Positions 9,600 to 20,137 of a stretch of DNA of 64,000 nucleotides are shown here, piece by piece (the first letter of the stretch is position 1; each line of letters opens with the position of its first letter). This DNA comes from Azorinus chamasolen. Taxonomy: Eukaryota > Mollusca > Bivalvia > Cardiida > Solecurtidae. The stretch spans positions 71,208,379 to 71,272,378 of the forward strand of contig OY755236.1 in NCBI GenBank assembly GCA_963576725.1. The letters run 5' to 3'. The notes below the pieces were generated by a model. That model had not been told where the DNA came from. It worked only from the letters and a program-made list of their open reading frames with translations, and did no database searches. The translations under genes were made by a program, and so were the position numbers.

Positions 9600-11120
9600 C
9601 CTATACTAATCAGAACTGTAAACAAAATGCACGAGCCCTCGTGTAACAAATAGATATTTTGTTGATCGTGTTTTAGGCCGTGTATACTTTTGTCAGGTTT
9701 TTATCAAGGTCTACACTGTCATGCTTTGATCAGGATCTACAGTTTGGTCACTCAGGTATTTGTCGTGCTTAGACCCCACTACCCGCCATGCATCTCCTAC
9801 CCACTCTGTAACCTCACAGAAATATATTGGTCAAAATAATCTCAAACATGTCAAAATATTGTCAAAATACCATAACATATATTATCCTGATTGGAGCATA
9901 AATTATATATTGTTTCTTTGTTGGATATTGGCTGCAGATCACGAAAGCTGTGATTCGATCAAATCTCCGAAACCCCAAAGAACTGCCGATCAGATTCATT
10001 ATAATTGTTCTAAATAGTGGCTATTTTTTAAATGATTGCTTAGATCTAAGTTATGTTACTGCTTTTTTGTTGTTAAATCGGTCATTTGTTTATAATCAAA
10101 TAGCAAAAACATATATATCACCCCAGATCTTGTTTTATTTATTGTGGAAAATTGTTGTGTCGGGCATATTAAATCGACGAAATTCGTAGTTTTCAAACAA
10201 ATAGTTTTCATAGAAGACAAGCTGTAGACCAATTGACAGATAATGGATTGCGTAAGGGCACGCAGTAAATACAGATTTACTTCGTGGTAAAGGGAGACAT
10301 TCATGCCATTTAGACCAGGTACAAAGTTCTATTAATCCAATTAAAAATGTGAGAAATTCAACGCTGGGTTAACACAACAAACATGGTGGTATTTTGTTTC
10401 AATAAGTGAAAGGTCGCGTGTGATGTCGCGTGATTTATTGAGCTTTAAACTATCATTGGTCAAATAATATCATTCGGATGCAAATATTTTTTTATAGAGC
10501 AAATAGAGACCTCGATCTGGAAAAAGCCTGGGAAAGCCTATCCATCATTAAGTTAGTGGCTATTTAAAGGAAATATTTACACCTTGTGGTTTTGAATGCC
10601 CAACTTCCTGTAAAATGTTTATGGATTCTAGCTGATGAAGCAAAAATTTAACAAAACTGACCATTTTAAGTTCTGTAAAAAAAAAAGCAGTTGCATCAGG
10701 CACGTGAAAAAACGTTTTATCAAGTTCAGACTGGGATATTTGTACATATTTGACACGAGCGCGTTTCCAAATGTGACATTTTTTGGTTTTTAGTTTGATT
10801 TTGGTTTCGGAAAGGGATAAAACTTAATATCACCGAAAATCGTTCCTTATAACGTGAATCAGTATTACATGTGCCGTAACAGCAACGTTTTGTTAAGAAA
10901 GCAATATATTTCTCCTCTGTGTCTGACTCTGACGGCCTGTGTCTGACATGTATAGTTTGTCGGACAAAATGGCGGACAGCAACAGGTCAGCGTGGGCTTA
11001 TCAGTTATCGCTTACTGATTGGTGGATTAGCTGTCAATCAAATGTCCTGGCGTAAGGTCAAATTGACTGGTTGTCAAATTGATCGTTTGCCATAAAAAGG
11101 TGCATTTCAAACTACCAGAG
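9600..11120. other. MITE-free island, relatively CpG-containing
   Basis: This is the longest stretch in the first 30 kb without a recognisable MITE. It contains CpG-bearing strings such as GGTCGCGTGTGATGTCGCG (about 10412) and ACACGAGCGCG (about 10754). Depletion of insertions may reflect selection, for example a promoter, or chance. Confidence 0.4.
10900..10985 (+). promoter_or_regulatory. Candidate promoter / 5' end of a gene
   Basis: GGACAAAATGGCGGACAGC places an ATG at 10969 in a good context, and AAAATGGCGG resembles a YY1 site common just downstream of animal transcription starts. The reading ATG GCG GAC AGC AAC AG is followed by GTCAGC, an acceptable splice donor. Without splicing the frame stops after 28 codons. 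There is no TATA box or homology support, so this is an inference. Confidence 0.25.
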
Positions 11121-11249
11121 TCTCAAGCGAGTTGGATCCTGATGAAAATCGTCGCTAACTCACAAAGAGCTATACAAAACGAAACGTCTACCTGTTTAGC
11201 AATTATCTGGTAACATTAAGCACCCTTCTGGGGACTGTGCGCATGGTAA

Positions 11250-11325
11250 ACTTTTCAAACAGTTTGGATCCAGATGGGACGTCGAGAAACTCGGTTTCCC
11301 ATCAGGATCCAAACCGCTTTGTCAC
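11250..11325. mobile_element. D-family hairpin
   Basis: CAAACAGTTTGGATCCAGAT and CATCAGGATCCAAACCGC form long arms around GGGACGTCGAGAAACTCGG. This is one of the best-preserved D hairpins. Confidence 0.65.
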
Positions 11326-11486
11326 AGTGACACCGTTCTTGAGAGGAAAATAGAAGACAAAATACTTTCAGAACTGAAGCAGACGGCAATATTTGCAGAC
11401 GACAATTGCTCAGAGTACAGACGGTTAATTTGAATTAACAAACAAATAACAAGAAACATCGTCGAGTTTCTAAGTTCCCCAGTAGG

Positions 11487-11738
11487 TTAACCCATTTTTC
11501 CTGTTTAATATTTACGTAAGAATTAATAACATCAATTCTATTTTATCGAATAGAGTTTTAAAACAGAATATGAACACATTAAATTTTGGCCATGTCAGAT
11601 ATTGTAGAATCAAATTTATATTATTCCACAAGCAAACAGAGCAGACCCTGATCAAATGGCTCTTATAGGATCCGTCTGATCTAGGTCTATTCTGTTTGCA
11701 AAAGCGTGAAAAGGCGTTTCTATGAAGGAAAGAGTTAA
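11487..11738 (+). mobile_element. TTAA-A MITE, full length
   Basis: TTAACCCATTTTTCCTG to GAAGGAAAGAGTTAA, with TTGGCCATGTCAGATATTG and an imperfect hairpin AGCAAACAGAGCAGACCC to TCTATTCTGTTTGC. The apex is GGCTCTTATAGGATCC. Confidence 0.87.
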
Positions 11739-12127
11739 GACGTATTTTGCATACTGATATTACAATCCTGTGAAACCCTTAGTGTAAAGCATAGGGAGAA
11801 TATATTACTATTTCGAACATCTGTGACTGGTGGCCCTTATAGGGACATACATGTAGGCAAACAGTATAGACCAATATACGATGAATTAGGATCGCGCTCA
11901 GCATGAAAAGGGCTAATATGAATCACACATCTATGACAAGGGTGTTAGTTAACATTTTTCGTCGACAAATACCAGACTTTCTTACGACACACCTACAGGT
12001 GTCACAGGGATTTTCCCATTTTTCTGTCGCAGATCTACCATACGTCTAGTAGTTACGAACGCTTGCAACTGTTTCCAACCAGATACTTTAGCCTACTTGC
12101 TACTAGTCTGTATTTTATACTTGATCA

Positions 12128-13735
12128 CTTATCCCTTTACTCCATTAATATTCATGTAAGAAATAATGACAGCATTCATATTGATTAGATTATTTTTTAA
12201 CAGAGGTACATGAGCACAGGAGCTCAGGATAATCTGGCTCATGCAGAAACTGTATAATCAGACTATATTATCGTATATGTGCTTTATAAGCAAAGAGAGC
12301 AGACCAGGCCCGTACCCAGGTGGGGGGCTAGGGGGCCCGGGCCCCCCCAGCTGGCTGCCAAGATACCATTTTTGTTAATGGGCCCCTTTTTAGTTTTCAG
12401 CTAGATCTACCGTTTTGAATTTTACCAAGGCAATTTTTAGTGACTGATATTTTCCTACCTCGGGGAGATTATCTTTTAGTTATCTACACAGACAGGCCAC
12501 CTGTCATGCTGTGATCTACGCTTGGCCTATTTTAGTATGGACCAATCAGGGGAACCCCCAGCGGAGAACACCCGAATTACGTAATCACGAGTTGGTTCCA
12601 GTTTTTGCTATACTGGAGTTTAGCAAATAAATTGTTCAGGAACCAGTCGTGTCAAAATGCAAATTGCTGCATTTCCACAAATACCGCATGTGGCATGTAT
12701 ATTAATTAAGCGAGGAAACATTGTCGCAAAATTAAGACGACGGGAATGACGTTTCAAGACGCTATAGCATAGCTACAAAAAGCAGTATGCACTTCGACCA
12801 ATAAGCGTTTTACTGACATTGATCAGTAACTAGTAATGAAAAAATAACTCTGAACATTTCGAATGATAAAAAAGTAAAAATGATCTTCGTCGCCAGGCCG
12901 ATTGTACTGAATAAATCGAGGATTCTTAATGTTTTTTTCATGGATTTGTTTTGTAACTTGAGATTGGGATTTTTCCTCCAAAAAAATGGGTACAAAACAC
13001 ACCTTTTGCTATTGGGAATATACCCGAATAAGGGCTATAAAATCAGGCAAAATATTATTGTAAAATAAGATAAAATGGAATGTCTTTTTCATTGTATACA
13101 TAAATCTGTTATAACCAGGTGAGCGAATAATTAAGGGCCATCATGACCCACTTGGTAAACTGTAACATTTGATGTTTGTAGTTTTGATCAGGGTTATTTT
13201 CACATTTAGAATAAAGACATAAGCGGATGCTAGTTCTGAGATTAATAATGCAGAGTCTGTCTATGGCAAAAATAACTTTAAGCATAATCAAGTGTCTGTC
13301 TGTCTGCCAATGGCAAAAAAACTTTAATCATGTTCATATGCGTGTCTGTCAATCGCAAAGTTTTTTTAGCCTTGATCACAACTTTTGGTGTTAGTATAAT
13401 TTGTATGAAGTCCCTGCATTGAAACATTGGTGATCATTCATCATGCTTTAAGTCTATACACTGAAATTCAGGTGTAAAAAAGGAGCCGATTTTCTATATT
13501 ATAACATAAAATTATATCTTAATAGAGTGATTCAGATAGCAGGAAATTGCACCATTCAAAGCGGCATACCAAAAAATTTCGACTACCGGGAGGGGACACC
13601 CCTCCCGTGCCCACCCCAACTAGGCCCCCCCAGCAAATGTTTTCTGGGTACGGCCCTGCAGACCCTGATCAGACCACTCCTACAGGAGCTGCATGATCTG
13701 GGTACTAAGAGTGCGTATTTCTATGTGAACCTTAT
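12128..13735 (+). mobile_element. TTAA-A MITE split by a hAT-like element
   Basis: The left part (CCCTTTACTCCATTAATATTC to AGCAAAGAGAGCAGAC) and right part (CAGACCCTGATCAGACCACTCC, apex ACTCCTACAGGAGC, to about 13735) are TTAA-A halves. They are separated by the element at 12305-13658 exactly within the hairpin arm. Confidence 0.82.
12305..13658. mobile_element. Non-autonomous hAT-like transposon (hAT5-type ends)
   Basis: The left end CAGGCCCGTACCCAG and the reverse complement of the right end, CAGGGCCGTACCCAG, differ at one of 15 positions. They are followed by GC-rich subterminal tracts (GGGGGCCCGGGCCCCCCC and AGGCCCCCCC). The flanks share CAGAC, consistent with a 5-bp target duplication. 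The interior (about 12390-13090) is shared with 39695-40870 but lacks ~450 bp present there. No transposase frame was recognised. Confidence 0.72.
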
Positions 13736-13814
13736 ATAAGCCTCAAATCTAGTCTACGTGTTTTGTTGGGGTTTTTTTTCGCTACAAAAACACACTGCTG
13801 TTGAAACCAGACCT

Positions 13815-14008
13815 GTGTTCTGTTAACAGTAACCAACTGTTCCCAAATTGTGCGATTACTGCTTTCAGTTAACAACATCCGTTACAGTTTCAAGCAACTG
13901 TTCATGAATTTTTAAGTCCGAAACATTGCGATTACAGTGGTAATCGCAACATATCAGTATAAACATTTGCGAACAGTTGCATAAATTGTAACAACTACCG
14001 TTAACTGA
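13815..14008. mobile_element. G-family imperfect palindromic element
   Basis: GTTAACAACATCCGTTACAG with AGCAACTGTTC (about 13869-13905) is the inverse of GAACAGTTGCATAAATTGTA with CCGTTAAC (about 13971-14006). Between them GCGATTACAGTGGTAATCGC forms a second short hairpin. One copy only. Confidence 0.5.
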
Positions 14009-14307
14009 ACCCAGGGCATTTGTATGTCATATGAGACACATGCTTTTGAATTTAGTTCTAGGTATGTACTTTGTAAGGTTTATCCTGAAAATATGCAAGG
14101 GGACTGTCTCTTTTTGCGAAACCTCCAATTTAGGTGACTATTTCCTACCAAAGGACCGATGTCGGGTTATTATTCGAACTGTATTTATATTGATATAATG
14201 TTAACTATACAACAGAATTTGTTATAAACAGCCATTCATTTGTTAAACGCGGGAGTATTAAAAAGCAGATCCCTGTATTTAGTAACCACCTGCCTTACAA
14301 ACACATT

Positions 14308-14556
14308 ATAACCATTCTCTTGCTGAATTTTAAAATACATTTCTCCTTCATTACCCATGCCCTGTTGTATAATTACATATAGCTTCACTGTGTACAAGTA
14401 TTTCGCTGTGCAATCACTGCTGTGGAGTGCACTGGTTGCACAATCAACTTGTAAATAGTGCAGACCCTGATGAGACAGCTCCTGTAGGAGCTGTCTCATC
14501 TGGGTCTTCACTATTTACAGGTAGGTATATTGACGTGAACAGCAAGCAAAGGGTAA
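14308..14556 (+). mobile_element. H-family MITE
   Basis: It has TATAACCATTCTCTTGCTG, CAATCACTGCTGTGGAGTGC, and a perfect hairpin AGACAGCTCCTGTAGGAGCT inside GTAAATAGTGCAGACCC / TCTTCACTATTTAC arms. It ends AGCAAGCAAAGGGTAAA. A near-identical, TTAA-bounded copy lies at 29807-30059. Confidence 0.8.
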
Positions 14557-14559
14557 AAA

Positions 14560-14928
14560 AGCAATGTGTTACAATTTCCCTGGGTGCTTTGAAATAGTGA
14601 TCGAGGTAATACAGATTTTGCAATCACTTTCTTAACCCGTGATAGTATGCGGCAGACTGTATAGATAGGTAGAGATAAGGGTGATGGCGGTAGGAGACGT
14701 ATTGGGCATATTGCTGAAGCAAGGGGGCGATGGTAGTAGGAAGCGTATAGGGCACATTGCTGAAACGAAGCTCTTCAGTGGAAAAAGGTAAAAATCTACC
14801 ATCAATGCAAGAAAATTAGTCATCGGAAAAACCAAACACAATATAGGACTGCGCGATACGCGCAGCCCAATAAAGTTTCTAAATCTAGATAGAGAAAATC
14901 AGGTTAATCATAAGAGAGAAAATCTGGC
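14560..14928. other. No gene; two imperfect ~60-bp repeats
   Basis: GTGATGGCGGTAGGAGACG with GGGCATATTGCTGAAGC (about 14681) recurs as GCGATGGTAGTAGGAAGCG with GGGCACATTGCTGAAAC (about 14727). Otherwise unremarkable. Confidence 0.45.
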
Positions 14929-15146
14929 ATACCCTTTCCCTGTTGAATATTCACATAAGAAATAATGTCATCATGAATATTTATTAGCGGAATTTTTGTT
15001 ATGGCATATTATGTATACAGGATGTTTTGGTATCGGCAGAAACTACAGAATCAGATCTGTAAAATTCCATAAGCAAACTGTCTGATCTGGGTCTACTCTG
15101 TTTTCAAATGTGTGAAAAAAAACATTTATATGAAGAAAAGGGTTAA
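14929..15146 (+). mobile_element. TTAA-A MITE, one hairpin arm lost
   Basis: CCTTTCCCTGTTGAATATTC and GAAATAATGTCATCATG open it. AAGCAAACTGTCTGATCTGG shows a deletion joining the outer 5' arm to the 3' arm. The end is ATGAAGAAAAGGGTTAA, sharing its TTAA with the next D element. Confidence 0.78.
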
Positions 15147-15305
15147 CCCTTTATCCTACTATGAAAACATAATGTCTTAAAGTTAGATCTGGGGCAATAA
15201 TTCCGATCTGATCAAGCTTTTGAGAAACTATTGACTGAGTGTCAAAAAGCTTGGACTGTTATGAGACACAGAGTAACTTGGCTTCTCATCTGGATTCAAG
15301 TTGAT
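15143..15305 (+). mobile_element. D-family element, 3' truncated
   Basis: TTAACCCTTTATCCTACTATG, TGATCAAGCTTTTGAGAAAC and a decayed hairpin (AAGCTTGGACTGTTATGAGAC / GGCTTCTCATCTGGATTC). It matches the body of the full D at 38915-39124. Confidence 0.65.
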
Positions 15306-15404
15306 TCTAATTGCAAGCTGAGTCGTGGATAGCAAGCCTTGAAGGTATGGATAAACATTTAACTACTGGTGAATTCATGATTGCAGAAATGCCTTTGCAA
15401 ATAA

Positions 15405-15625
15405 TTTTTACCTCGTCTATTTCAAAGAAAAGTCGAGCTATTGTGATCATTGGGTCATAGGCGTTGGCGTTGTTGTCGTCATCGTCGGTGTGCAAAAACT
15501 TTAATGACTAGCTCATTACTCGAAAAGTATAAGAGGTATCAACATGAAAAACCTACATAAGAACTTTTTGAGTTATGGTCATTTATATTTTTCAAAAATG
15601 TTTAATTTAGCTGGACAAGCACCTA
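15405..15625 (+). repeat. Helentron-like repeat fragment
   Basis: CCTCGTCTATTTCAAAGAAA, CGAGCTATTGTGATCATTGG, CATTACTCGAAAAGTATAAG and TTTAATTTAGCTGGACAAGC. The module order is the same as at 781-1060. The head resembles the AGCTCGTCTGTTTCGAAG end at 18032. Confidence 0.6.
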
Positions 15626-15751
15626 TAGGAGCTGTCTGACCTGGGTCTACTCTGTTTGCTTGTGGAATAACATTTTAAAATTAATCCGATTAGTATTCAT
15701 GATGTAATTATTTCTTACATTAATATTCATGGAGTAAATGTTAAAACACAA
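15610..15751 (-). mobile_element. TTAA-A MITE, 5' truncated
   Basis: CCTATAGGAGCTGTCTGACC begins at the apex, then TACTCTGTTTGCTTGTGG and ATTCATGATGTAATTATTTC, ending ATGGAGTAAATGTTAA. It starts abruptly inside the hairpin. Confidence 0.72.
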
Positions 15752-15759
15752 TTTCCAAT

Positions 15760-16210
15760 GGACAAAACTTTGCTCAGCAAGTTCTTGCTGTAAACTGATT
15801 TATATTGGAACTGTCATAACTGACGTATGCAGGAAAGTGATAAAGATATAGGCAAACACTATAAACCAAGATCATATGTCATAGAACACATTATACAGTC
15901 AGACTGTTTGCCATATAAGTATTGTATTATGCCTCCCATCAGAATTACATGGAAGTGCCTGTCAGTGCATGCATTTATTTGTCCATCAATCTTAACTGTG
16001 CTGAGCATATTCAATATCAAAAGAAAAACATCCTTCAAGTGTTATCTGATATTGGTCTACTCTGTTTGCAAAAGCATTTAAATTGTATCTGAGAAGTAAG
16101 GGAATAACAGTTTTATTAAATTTTAATCAAATTTCACAAACTTGGGTGTTTTGCCTCGGATATTCAGAGCTTCATCTAGGTAGGTCAAGGTCATATCCAA
16201 TTATGTTTTG
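15760..16210. other. Mostly unassigned; TTAA-A scraps
   Basis: GGTCTACTCTGTTTGCAAAAG near 16053 is a lone hairpin arm. The rest has no recognised content. Confidence 0.4.
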
Positions 16211-16222
16211 AACCTCACCTTT

Positions 16223-16850
16223 TTATGTTCCCACAGGGGGGGGAGGGGGGGGGGGGGGTATTATTTTTGTTCTGTCCGTCCGTTGGCTTGTTCCCAACTT
16301 TATAACGTTGACAAAAACTTTGTACTTGGCATGCTAGTGCAACTTATAGAGGCGAAAACTTTTAGGGGTGACTTATTAAGGTCAAGGTCTTTAATCAAAG
16401 TCAAGGGTCAAATTTAGATACATTGCACATACATACTTCAAAGTTGGCATGCTTGTGCAGCTTATAGAAGTGAACATGTTGCTAGGTGATACATCAAGGT
16501 CAAAGATCAAATTTAGGTAGATTGCACATACATACTTCAAAGTTGGCATGCACGTGCAACTTATGGAATTGAACACTTTGAGGGGTGACTATGGGTGTCT
16601 TATTAAGGTCAAGATCATACATCAAGGTCAAATTACGGGTCAAATTTAGATTGGCGATAATTTTGTCGCCATTCAACATACATACTTCAAATATGACATC
16701 CATTTGCAGCTTATGGAAGCAAACTTTTGAGGGGATACATATTAAGGTCAAGGTCAAACATCAAGGTCAAAGGTCAGTTTACAGGTCAAATTTAGATTAG
16801 CGATAGCCATTCAACTTATGGAGGTGAACATTCTACATCAAGGTCAAAGG
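16223..16850 (+). repeat. Tandem-repeat element with AGGTCA motifs
   Basis: A G-rich foldback-like head (TTATGTTCCCACAGG then a poly-G run) and GTCCGTCCGTTGG are followed by ~120-160 bp imperfect monomers. They contain CATACTTCAAAGTTGGCATG, GTGCAACTTATAGAGG and ATCAAGGTCAAAGGTCA. Short open frames on both strands come from the repeat. Confidence 0.7.
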
Positions 16851-16995
16851 AATGATTATAAAGTAAAAATATAAAGTATTAAAAATCCATTATCAGAATG
16901 TCAAATAGTTTGGATGCTATTTGTTATCAGGATAGCTTGCATAGTTTACACACATTCATGGCCAGGGTGGCAAGAGGTGAACAGTTGCTGTTGTC

Positions 16996-17191
16996 TTAAC
17001 CCTTTTCTCCATGAATACGCCTTTGTAAAAATCACTTTTTGAAACCATTGTGATAAATAGTGCAAATGCTCTATTTATCACAATGGTTTCAGAACTGCAA
17101 AATTCTAAAATGTTCTTTTTCTCTAGTTAATGCTCCTTCTCAGTAGATTTATTCAAAGAGGTTGAATCTAGCCTATGAGGTAATGGGTTAA
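16996..17191 (+). mobile_element. TTAA-B MITE with shortened apex
   Basis: TTAACCCTTTTCTCCATG to GAGGTAATGGGTTAA. The arms GAAACCATTGTGATAAATAG / CTATTTATCACAATGGTTTC are intact, but the apex is only TGCAAATG; the CTCCTATAGGAG core is deleted. Confidence 0.88.
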
Positions 17192-17415
17192 CCTTTTCAA
17201 AGCTGAAGTGTTAGACATACATGTAGAATGACCCATCAATGTTTCACTATAGAGTCCATTCAGAATGAAAGACTTAACTTGCTACAGGGTTCTGAATGAC
17301 AAATAAAGCAGACCCAGATCAGAGGGCTTCTCTAGGACCCAGGAGCCCTCTGATCTGGGTCTACACTGTTAGTTAATGACAGTGCAATGCATGTCCTACA
17401 ATCAAAGTGTTAGGG
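17188..17415 (+). mobile_element. M-family MITE
   Basis: TTAACCTTTTCAAAGCTGAAG leads to AGAGTCCATTCAGAATG and a long hairpin (AAAGCAGACCCAGATCAGAGGG to CCCTCTGATCTGGGTCTAC) around TCTCTAGGACCCAGGAGC. It shares the TTAA of the adjacent TTAA-B. Related to 21298 and 48872. Confidence 0.6.
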
Positions 17416-17512
17416 GTTGCTAGAGAATTGGTTCAGACATGACTGATAATTAGTATTATCTGTTGTTGATAATTGGTACCTACAGTCTGTTTTGGAACCA
17501 TGTTGTTATCTA

Positions 17513-17768
17513 TTAATCCTATAACTCATGAATATTCATATAAGAATTAGTAATATCATGAGTATTGATTGGATGAGTTTGTTATAATAGCATATGAACA
17601 CAGGATTTTTTAAGGATTTTTTGGCCATTTCAGAAACTACAATCAGATTTAGATTATTTCATAAGCAAACACAGCAGGCTCTGATCAGACAACTCCTGCA
17701 GGGGCCATCTGATCTGGATCTACTCTGTTTGCAGAAGTATCAAATGGTGTCTATAAAGGTAAGGTTAA
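17513..17768 (+). mobile_element. TTAA-A MITE, full length
   Basis: TTAATCCTATAACTCATG to AAAGGTAAGGTTAA, with ATGAATATTCATATAAG, TTGGCCATTTCAGAAAC and a hairpin with apex AACTCCTGCAGGGGCC. Confidence 0.85.
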
Positions 17769-17783
17769 TACATGTATAAGCAT

Positions 17784-18031
17784 TAACCCTTTAGCACTTA
17801 TGAACCATTCTACTTTGAATTTTCAGTATTCAGAGAGTTAATTTTTTGTTGTAGACTACCGAAGTTTTTTTTAATTTGAAACAAATGATTCTGAATAGTT
17901 TCTGCTTGTTTCAGTATTTGAAGCATTTCCTGTCATTTCTTATGTGCTGTAATTTCTCTAGGTATTTAGACACCCAACCTCTCTTCTCCTCAGGTTTGTA
18001 AAGCTGAATAATTTGGAATCATTTTTAGCTC
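17784..18031. other. MITE end fragment and L-family remnant
   Basis: TTAACCCTTTAGCACTTATG and CATTCTACTTTGAATTTTC (17784-17845) resemble an M-family end. ACACCCAACCTCTCTTCTCC and GTAAAGCTGAATAATTTGG (about 17970-18015) are L-family, continued after the insertion at 18032. Confidence 0.45.
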
Positions 18032-18232
18032 GTCTGTTTCGAAGAAATCACGAGCTATTGTCGTAACTCCGGCGGCGGCGTTGTCGCCGTCGTCATTGTC
18101 GTCCGAAATCTTAACATTGACCATAAATTCTTCAATTTTTCATTTACAACCTTCATTTTTGGTATGCATTTTCATCTTGACAATGCCGACAGACGAGCTT
18201 TCACACCCGCTTGCAGTGCTCTTGATATACAT
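18032..18232 (+). repeat. Short Helentron-like foldback element
   Basis: The head AGCTCGTCTGTTTCGAAG and tail ACAGACGAGCTTTCACACC form inverted repeats, followed by GCAGTGCTCTTG, as at the 3' end of other elements here. The interior holds a GGCGGCGGCGTTGTCGCCG run. It appears to interrupt an L-family sequence. Confidence 0.6.
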
Positions 18233-18310
18233 TAGACTGACATATTAGCAAATAGTGTAGACTCAGATCAAACGGCTCCTTTAGGTCTGCACTATTTGCC
18301 TAAATGTGTG
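18233..18310 (+). mobile_element. L-family right end
   Basis: AGCAAATAGTGTAGACTCAG, AACGGCTCCTTTAGG and TCTGCACTATTTGCC form a hairpin lacking much of one arm. It pairs with the L left part at 17960. Confidence 0.5.
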
Positions 18311-18559
18311 TGTGTGAATGCCAAGAGTAATTAGGGTACATCAGATGTTAAGCAGATCAGTATCACTGTCTGCTTTCTTATTTTCTTTGTAAATATTAGA
18401 AGAATAATTATGCAAAAAAAGATGTTTCCAGACAAAATCATTAACACTTTTCTTGCTAGAGGTGAAGTTGGGATGGCGAGTTGCCAGGTAACTTGATATT
18501 TCATCAAAATCAAAAACTATTACTCTGATTTATAATTACCCAGTTGTACCAAATTTTCA

Positions 18560-18790
18560 TTAACCCGTTACCTCATGAATATTTATGTGTGAGGTAATGG
18601 CATCATGAATATTAATTAGATTTATTGTTTTAATAGCACATTCACACAGGAAGTTTTTTCCATGGCAGAAACTGTAAAATCATATCTATATTAAATCATA
18701 AGCAAACAGAGCAGACCCTGATCAGACAGCTCCTATAGGAGCTATCTGATCTGGGTCTACTCTGTTTGTAAAGGCATAGAAAGGTGTCAC
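18560..18790 (+). mobile_element. TTAA-A MITE, nearly perfect hairpin
   Basis: TTAACCCGTTACCTCATG to GGCATAGAAAGGTGTCACC. Hairpin GCAAACAGAGCAGACCC to GGGTCTACTCTGTTTG with apex CAGCTCCTATAGGAGCT. The terminal AAAGGGTTAA is replaced by the next element. Confidence 0.85.
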
Positions 18791-18792
18791 CC

Positions 18793-19200
18793 CTTTACCT
18801 TATGAATATTCATGTAAGAAATAATTACATTATATTTTTAATAATGACATAATGAACACAGGAATTGTTGACCATGGCAGACACTGTAGAATCAAATACA
18901 GTAAAGTCTCGCTAATGCGACCACTTAATGAATTAACATGGCTGTCTTTAAAAGCAGGTGGTTGCTTAATGCAGGAAAAAAGTAATGCAGAAAGCTCCTA
19001 CTTTTGTCCTGCATTAAGCTACCACCTGCATCTAGCGCCCATAATTCTACATAATTATGTGGTCGCATTAGCGGGTTTTACTGTATGATTTCATAAGCAC
19101 ACAGAGCAGACCCTTATCAGGTGACTTCTGTAGGAGCTGTCTGATCTGAGTGTGCTCTATTTGCAAAGGTATGAAAAGTGATCTCTATCAGGGAAAGGGA
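18793..19200 (+). mobile_element. TTAA-A MITE split by a nested TA-C
   Basis: CCTTATGAATATTCATGTAAG and GACACTGTAGAATCAAA precede the insertion. TGATTTCATAAGCACACAGAG, apex CTTCTGTAGGAGC and CAGGGAAAGGG follow it. Removing 18897-19085 restores a normal TTAA-A body. Confidence 0.83.
18897..19085. mobile_element. TA-C MITE, nested
   Basis: ACAGTAAAGTCTCGCTAATGCG mirrors CGCATTAGCGGGTTTTACTGT. TA lies on each side. The central palindrome includes GCTTAATGCAGG / CCTGCATTAAGC with apex AAAGCTCCTACTTT, so the apex is one-sided. Confidence 0.87.
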
Positions 19201-19204
19201 TTGT

Positions 19205-19659
19205 TGCAGATTTTACTTCAGGAATATTCATGTAAGAAATAATGACTACAGTAAAACCTCTCTATAACAGCCACTAAATTACATCAAGTATTTTGTGTTA
19301 AAGGCAGGTGGCAGCTTAAAGCAAGGTGAAAGTAAAACAGAACGCTCCTATAGGAGCGTTCAGTTTTACTTTCACCTTGCTTTAAGTAGCCACCTTCCCT
19401 AAATGCCAACTAATTAACACAATTTAGTGGCCATTATAAAGAGGTGTTACTGTACATGTATTAGATTGATTTTATGGTAGGACATGGACACCAGAATATT
19501 TTATAATGCCAGAAACAGTAGAATCATATCTGTATTACCGTATATCATAAGCAAACAGAGCCAGCTGACCTGGGTCTACTCTGTTTGCACTGATGTCTGA
19601 TCTGGGTCTACTCTGCTGGTACATGTGTAGAAAAGCATATTTATGGAGTAAAGGGTTAA
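19205..19659 (+). mobile_element. TTAA-A MITE split by a nested TA-C'
   Basis: TTTACTTCAGGAATATTCATG precedes and CATGTATTAGATTGATTTTAT follows the insertion. The right half has GCCAGAAACAGTAGAATC, a broken hairpin with a duplicated GATCTGGGTCTACTCTG, and ends GGAGTAAAGGGTTAA. Confidence 0.83.
19247..19454. mobile_element. TA-C' MITE with perfect hairpin
   Basis: ACAGTAAAACCTCTCTATAAC mirrors TTATAAAGAGGTGTTACTGT. Between are GGCAGGTGGCAGCTTAAAGC and a long palindrome centred on AACGCTCCTATAGGAGCGTT. TA duplication is visible inside the host TTAA-A. Confidence 0.9.
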
Positions 19660-19922
19660 TGTTTTTACGTACAACAATAAATTAACTTGCAAAGAATTGA
19701 AGTATCCTGCAAAGAGTTGAAATATATCTGGAATGAGTTGAAATATCTGGAATGATGAACAATTACCAGAATGCAATACATGTGGTGTGAAAAGAAAGGA
19801 AAACAAACGAGGAATGTAGGTATGATAATGACGCAGGCAAACACAAAGTTTTTTTTATCCCGGAGAACAGACTCAGGAAGACATCTGACAAGATTCCCTG
19901 CAGATGTAGTATGGTTTTCTGA

Positions 19923-20137
19923 TTAACCTTTATCCTGCTGTCCCCTATCAGACTCGCATTTCCAAACCTTTTGGATCCAGATGAGACCCTGAATTGCTTG
20001 GTGTCTCATCTGGATCCATGCTGTTTGATATTCGGTCAATAGTTTCTCAAAAGCTTAATAAAATTAGAAGTTATCAAAGTTGCACAAGATCCAAATTCGG
20101 GCAGACATTATTTTTTTCATGACGAGCTAAGGATTAA
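19923..20137 (-). mobile_element. D-family MITE, full length
   Basis: TTAACCTTTATCCTGCTG to GAGCTAAGGATTAA. The hairpin TTTTGGATCCAGATGAGACC / GTGTCTCATCTGGATCCATG brackets CTGAATTGCTTG. The body includes TTTCTCAAAAGC, as in the D copy at 38915 but in opposite orientation. Confidence 0.75.
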
